Source: Psychromonas aquimarina ATCC BAA-1526 (lineage in GTDB: Bacteria > Pseudomonadota > Gammaproteobacteria > Enterobacterales > Psychromonadaceae). Taken from it: a DNA stretch of 64,000 bases. Below are positions 61,001 through 64,000 of this stretch, in pieces (position 1 is the stretch's first letter; each line of letters starts with the position of its first letter). The position numbers and the translations under genes are program-made. The notes beneath the pieces were generated by a model. The model was given only the letters and a program-made list of their open reading frames with translations. It had not been told where the DNA came from and ran no database searches. The stretch is from contig NZ_AUAM01000017.1 of the NCBI RefSeq assembly GCF_000428725.1, positions 1 to 64,000 on the forward strand, read 5' to 3'.

Positions 61001-61945
61001 AAGATCGTAGCTGTCCAGTAACCAGGTTTGTCCGTTGTTGGTCAGCTGCAGCAGGCCGCCGTTTAACTGCCAGTCATTGAAGTGCCTGGATTGTGACCAG
61101 GACAGCTGACTATTCTGCAGAGCAACCTGTATTTTATTAAAGTGGCTGGATTTGCCCAGAGAAAAGTCAGCCCAGGCTTCAAAACCTAACACAGCTTTTG
61201 CAATCCGTGCATCCGCATTAACCCTGTCTATTAGATAATCCGTAATATTAAGGTTATCTGCATCGACATAAAGCTGGCCGGAAAACTCCCGGTCTGCACT
61301 GCTTCTGTCCGGCTGCAGATCCACCACAAACTGTAAAGAATTATCCCCTAAACTATTCGGAAGTGAAGCCGCCCCCACGCCCTGGTGCAGTCCGCCTTTA
61401 TTCAGCCAGCGCAGCGTCTCTATAACAATGGTTTTATCATTGCCCAGGTGATCTTTAAACTTAACCACACTGTCTTTAATAGAAAACTTATTCAGCTGCT
61501 GTAAAAATATTTTTTTCAGTGAATCAAGGGTCAGCAGCGACTGCTCTGACTTAGCTGTACTCTCACTGCCGGGTTTAACCGTTAACTGCGCTCCCTGCAG
61601 TGAAATGCGGTTAAATACCAGAGAGCTTTCTGTAATGGACTCCCAGAAATTAAGGTGCAGAAAAAGATGATCCAGCTTCAGTACAAAGGGAAGGTCCGCG
61701 GAGTCCAGCAGCTCAATATTATTAAGCGTTAAAACCATACCGTCGAAATCAATACCAGCGGAGATATCTTCGACCGATAAATTAATATTGTATTCTTCGG
61801 CTAACCAGAGCGCAGCATCTTCCTTATAATCATCAATACTGATCAGGAAAATGCGTAATAAAGTTAAACATAATGCGATGAGAAACAGTTTAAAGGCAAC
61901 TAGTGCATAAATACGTTTCAGCCATCTGAAGGTAAAATGTTTCAA
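58034..61945 (-). CDS. yhdP: AsmA-like envelope protein YhdP
   Basis: YhdP is a very long inner-membrane-anchored protein that spans the periplasm and takes part in phospholipid transport to the outer membrane, together with TamB and YdbH in E. coli. The 1303-aa product has one N-terminal helix (about residues 14-34), then a repetitive beta-rich body of the DUF3971/AsmA type, and a C-terminal part near F-N-L-N-G-S-A-G-R-I-T-G-E-G. Between rng and the nitrilase gene, in the conserved maf-rng-yhdP-tldD order. Confidence 0.95.
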   Translation of the reverse strand: MKHFTFRWLKRIYALVAFKLFLIALCLTLLRIFLISIDDYKEDAALWLAEEYNINLSVEDISAGIDFDGMVLTLNNIELLDSADLPFVLKLDHLFLHLNFWESITESSLVFNRISLQGAQLTVKPGSESTAKSEQSLLTLDSLKKIFLQQLNKFSIKDSVVKFKDHLGNDKTIVIETLRWLNKGGLHQGVGAASLPNSLGDNSLQFVVDLQPDRSSADREFSGQLYVDADNLNITDYLIDRVNADARIAKAVLGFEAWADFSLGKSSHFNKIQVALQNSQLSWSQSRHFNDWQLNGGLLQLTNNGQTWLLDSYDLDIERNQKKWQGLNINGYGTRESAYLDFSSLHLADLLPFYLLGSDLSTEQITYLSAFDMDAQIEDLSLVKNKDNTLNYQTSLKAFKNRPQGGIPGLSNAHLELSGGLSQGELSVKLPKQKIYFDGQFSRPMPVKSGLLDLRWLQSDTGFKLYSEQSLLKTEDLDTTTQFSLFFPNKKAQNQSPFLSLYSYASLNDAGKAQHYYPIKAMGDDVFDYLQPTLKKGQVKGAKILWYGAFSNYPYEQHNGIFQAWVPVRKAQYDFYGQWQGLTDLDLDLLFENDWLTMHARRAQLGQITVQKLDGKIDHLNPDGILTITADISDDAQEISDYLKNSPLKDSVGNALNIIEVQNELSGKLQLSIPFNRETMSEQTVGEITLTDNDINLHLTDELTMPLKEVNGKFSFINGDLTAQGLNAQLFEQPVDFSFSSKEKDETYQVNADIAGIWQLAPLSGYHTVLQPARLSGSLDWNGSVDFEYNFSGGYEFDVAFNSAAQGMISGLPAPFNKNALQSWPTDVQISGDDYNAKIKAKIKDKLVLAGAMDFHGDSPTIPYSAVNIGGDDLSVVETNQHIVKVNLDKLNLTPWYEKWLELNEQGSFEADKESAAVFSLDEIKVDIRHAQFFEQPLAGLKITALNDKDKWSADIYSDNLQTTAEYRFGVPVRVDLDIKKINFQELDLSKFNADKESVAMKKQYQSTNLMNDYPEVFAECVECIVGDINLSPLSMHIFPSKKRLNIDYIKIGSDNEFTSISGIWDQRRTNVIIDSIADQNNNPIKRLGYVNPVVYQKAELNGAFNWIGAPWEFNFDSLNGAFAAEFKDGSITEVSDKGARLLSIFSLDGIRRSLNLEFDNVFSKGFNFDDFTLSGNITDGIVENDDFNLNGSAGRITGEGLIDLPNFDTNYKISYSPAVTSSLPVLTAFAINPLTGAAVLMLSKLFEPVVETVIRVDFSVKGPIDNPKVELLSSQKAKVKLQDSEVLEEMNKYQPQNGPLVP

Positions 61946-61946
61946 C

Positions 61947-63419
61947 TTACATCATAACCACGTCAAACTGCTCCTGCCCGTACATGGGCTCAGCATGAAT
62001 TTCTACCTGCTTGGACATAAATAAAGTTAACTCTCCCAGGCTGTGAGATTCATCGCCCTGCAGCGCTTCTGCAACAGACGGCGAAGTATAAACAACAAAA
62101 CGGTCAACATCATAAGCGCGGTTAACCCGCAGAATTTCCCGCAGCACTTCATAACAGACGGTTTCTACCGTTTTAACATAACCCCGTCCATGGCACTCTT
62201 CACAGGCACTACAGAAAATATGCTCAAGGCTTTCCTGAGTACGTTTACGGGTCATCTCGATTAACCCCAGAGGAGAAAAATCATTAATATGTGTTTTAAC
62301 CCGATCTTTAGATAACGCCTGCTCTAAGCTGGTAAAAACACGACGTTTATGATCTGCTGATTTCATATCAATAAAATCAAGAATAATAATACCGCCTAAA
62401 TTGCGCAGCCGCAGCTGCCGTGCAATCGCCTGTGTTGCTTCAATATTGGTGTTAAAAATAGTTTCATCAAGATTACGGTGGCCGACAAACGCGCCGGTAT
62501 TAATATCAACCGTAGTCATCGCTTCGGTCTGGTCGATAATCAGATAACCGCCTGATTTCAGTTCAACTTTACGTTCCAGCGCGCGCTGTACTTCATTTTC
62601 AACATCAAACAGATCAAAAATAGGACTTTCACCCGGGTAATACTCAATCTTATCTTCAAGTTCAGGTACAAACTCATTGGTAAACTCTTTAAGCTGATTA
62701 TAGGTAAGATTAGAGTCAATACGCACTCTGTCTATCTGAGTGCCGACAAAGTCGCGCAGGATTCTGAATGCTAATCCTAAATCCTGATAAAGCAGTTTAT
62801 TTTTACTTTTGCTGCGCTGACGGCGGGTAAGTACCTTACGCCATACCCGCTGTAAAAAAGCGGCATCATGAACCAGTTCATTTTCCGGCGCACCTTCGGC
62901 AGCTGTGCGGATAATATAACCGCCTAACTCATCCAGACAACCCTGGGTGATCGCTTTTAAACGGTCCCGCTCTTCGGCACTTTCAATACGCTGTGAAACA
63001 CCAACATGCTCACTGCCCGGCATGAAAACAAGATAACGCGAAGGCACGGTAATATCAGTGGTTAAACGAGCACCTTTAGTACCAAGCGGATCTTTAACCA
63101 CCTGCACCATAATATCCTGTCCCTGGCGGACCAGTTCAGAAATATCAGCTACTTTAAACTGCGCTTTTTCTGTCTGCGCAACACATTCAGTATGCGGAAC
63201 AATATCCGAGGCATGTAAAAAAGCGGCTTTTTCTAAACCAATATCTACAAAAGCAGCCTGCATACCCGGCAGTACCCGACAGACTTTACCTTTATAAATA
63301 TTGCCGACAATACCTTTACTCGCCTGACGTTCGATATGTAGTTCTTGTAACACCCCGCCTTCGACCAGCGCCACACGCGTTTCTGTCGGGGTAATATTCA
63401 TTAATAATTCAACGGACAT
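61947..63419 (-). CDS. rng: ribonuclease G
   Basis: RNase G matures the 16S rRNA 5' end and cleaves some mRNAs. In the 490-aa protein an S1 domain covers about residues 35-120 (G-N-I-Y-K-G-K-V ... A-A-F-V-D-I-G), the catalytic aspartates are in T-T-V-D-I-N-T-G-A-F near 304 and I-L-D-F-I-D-M near 347, and the zinc-link C-S-A-C-E-E-C-H-G-R-G near 405. One base before yhdP. Confidence 0.97.
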   Translation of the reverse strand: MSVELLMNITPTETRVALVEGGVLQELHIERQASKGIVGNIYKGKVCRVLPGMQAAFVDIGLEKAAFLHASDIVPHTECVAQTEKAQFKVADISELVRQGQDIMVQVVKDPLGTKGARLTTDITVPSRYLVFMPGSEHVGVSQRIESAEERDRLKAITQGCLDELGGYIIRTAAEGAPENELVHDAAFLQRVWRKVLTRRQRSKSKNKLLYQDLGLAFRILRDFVGTQIDRVRIDSNLTYNQLKEFTNEFVPELEDKIEYYPGESPIFDLFDVENEVQRALERKVELKSGGYLIIDQTEAMTTVDINTGAFVGHRNLDETIFNTNIEATQAIARQLRLRNLGGIIILDFIDMKSADHKRRVFTSLEQALSKDRVKTHINDFSPLGLIEMTRKRTQESLEHIFCSACEECHGRGYVKTVETVCYEVLREILRVNRAYDVDRFVVYTSPSVAEALQGDESHSLGELTLFMSKQVEIHAEPMYGQEQFDVVMM

Positions 63420-63517
63420 TTGTAATTCCTTTAAAAGCTCTTTAATGAGCGGATCTGCCTGAATAATATAAGAGGCAGACTGCCCTGCTCTAATCTTTGT
63501 TAATACTCGCGTTTCAC

Positions 63518-64000
63518 TCAGCGAGCATTTTGCGGTGCTTGTAAAAATGCCTTAATCAGCTGATCAGTCTCATACAGCGGCAGACCGACAACCGCACTGT
63601 AACTACCTTCAATCGCTGTTACAAATTTTCCACCGACACCTTGAATACCATAGCCGCCGGCCTTATCTAAAGGCTCGCCGGTTAACCAGTAATCACCTAT
63701 TTCATTGTCGCTTAACACTTTGAAGCAAACGTCTGTCTTTACCAGAACATGTTGTGAGCGTAAATTATCGACTAAAGCAACAGCAGTAAATACCTGATGT
63801 TTACGACCGGAAAGCAGCTGCATCATCTCTCTGGCATGACTTTCATTGCGGGGTTTTTCTAAAATATGCTGATCAATAACCACTATCGTATCCGCACCTA
63901 ATACCGGCCGGTCCTTAGGGCTGTTTACGAAACCGGCCTGCGCTTTCTGCAGCGCTAAACGCTCCACATAGCGCACTGCAGTTTCACCCGGGTTTATTTT
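63518..64000 (-). CDS. maf: Maf/YhdE-type nucleotide pyrophosphatase (partial, start outside window)
   Basis: At least 160 C-terminal residues of a Maf-family pyrophosphatase of the YhdE type, which removes dTTP/UTP and modified pyrimidine nucleotides. G-A-D-T-I-V-V-I near the visible start, L-S-G-R-K-H-Q-V-F-T-A-V-A-L, the L-D-K-A-G-G-Y-G-I-Q-G motif, and V-V-G-L-P-L-Y-E-T are present. The N-terminal S-x-S-P-R-R loop lies beyond the window, as the frame is open to 64000. mreBCD are expected next. Confidence 0.93.
   Translation of the reverse strand, partial: KINPGETAVRYVERLALQKAQAGFVNSPKDRPVLGADTIVVIDQHILEKPRNESHAREMMQLLSGRKHQVFTAVALVDNLRSQHVLVKTDVCFKVLSDNEIGDYWLTGEPLDKAGGYGIQGVGGKFVTAIEGSYSAVVGLPLYETDQLIKAFLQAPQNAR

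Noticed and set aside
63429-63485. Two short dyads (GCTC/GAGC and TCTGCCT/AGGCAGA) between maf and rng
   Set aside because: The stems are only four to seven base pairs, with no clear T run or known operator pattern.

Overview
This is chromosomal DNA of a gammaproteobacterium with moderately low G+C. Gene content and order fit the marine Vibrio/Shewanella/Psychromonas side of the class, and a Psychromonas-like organism is my best guess. That guess is an inference from gene order, a secreted Lig E ligase, and the feo, dcw and mrd neighbourhoods. No rRNA, tRNA or CRISPR is visible. Nearly all of the window is conserved housekeeping DNA; accessory DNA is confined to the left edge and to about 52.3-55.7 kb.

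Layout. 1-700: an integron-type gene cassette (small two-helix membrane protein plus an attC-like site), with no integrase visible. 665-1381: rnpB (minus strand) with its promoter, a terminator, and two further partial copies of its 3' end, each with its own terminator. 1.4-6.0 kb: rsmI, and divergently lpoA-yraN-diaA-dolP. 6.0-15.6 kb (minus): rlmN, pilF-rodZ, ispG, hisS, yfgM-bamB, der-yfgJ. 15.7-18.6 kb: feoABC iron(II) uptake behind a Fur-like site. 18.7-23.4 kb: yciH, hopJ-yacG-zapD-coaE, nadC, ligE, mutT. 23.4-28.6 kb: secA, an M23 peptidase, dciA, lpxC.

28.6-45.4 kb is the division and cell-wall (dcw) cluster on the minus strand: mraZ-rsmH-ftsL-ftsI-murE-murF-mraY-murD-ftsW-murG-murC-(ddlB remnant)-ftsQ-ftsA-ftsZ, followed by lpxC. 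Genes overlap or nearly touch, indicating coupled expression. D-Ala-D-Ala ligase is reduced to a 122-codon fragment at its ancestral place, so the ligase activity must be supplied from elsewhere. Divergent from mraZ, 45.7-50.2 kb carries rsfS-rlmH-mrdA-rodA-rlpA (ribosome silencing and 23S methylation, the elongation synthase pair, and a septal lipoprotein).

50.3-64 kb: tldE (pmbA) and darP, then a chemoreceptor and an orphan solute-binding protein, then tldD-nitrilase-yhdP-rng-maf, with maf cut by the window end.

Most notable: the ddlB remnant, the integron cassette beside rnpB, the repeated rnpB 3' ends, a hairpin covering the ligE ribosome binding site, a perfect CRP site upstream of pilF, direct adjacency of nadC and coaE where a pilus cluster often sits, and a strong excess of the hexamer CTGCAG. 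I found no clear multi-gene novel system.
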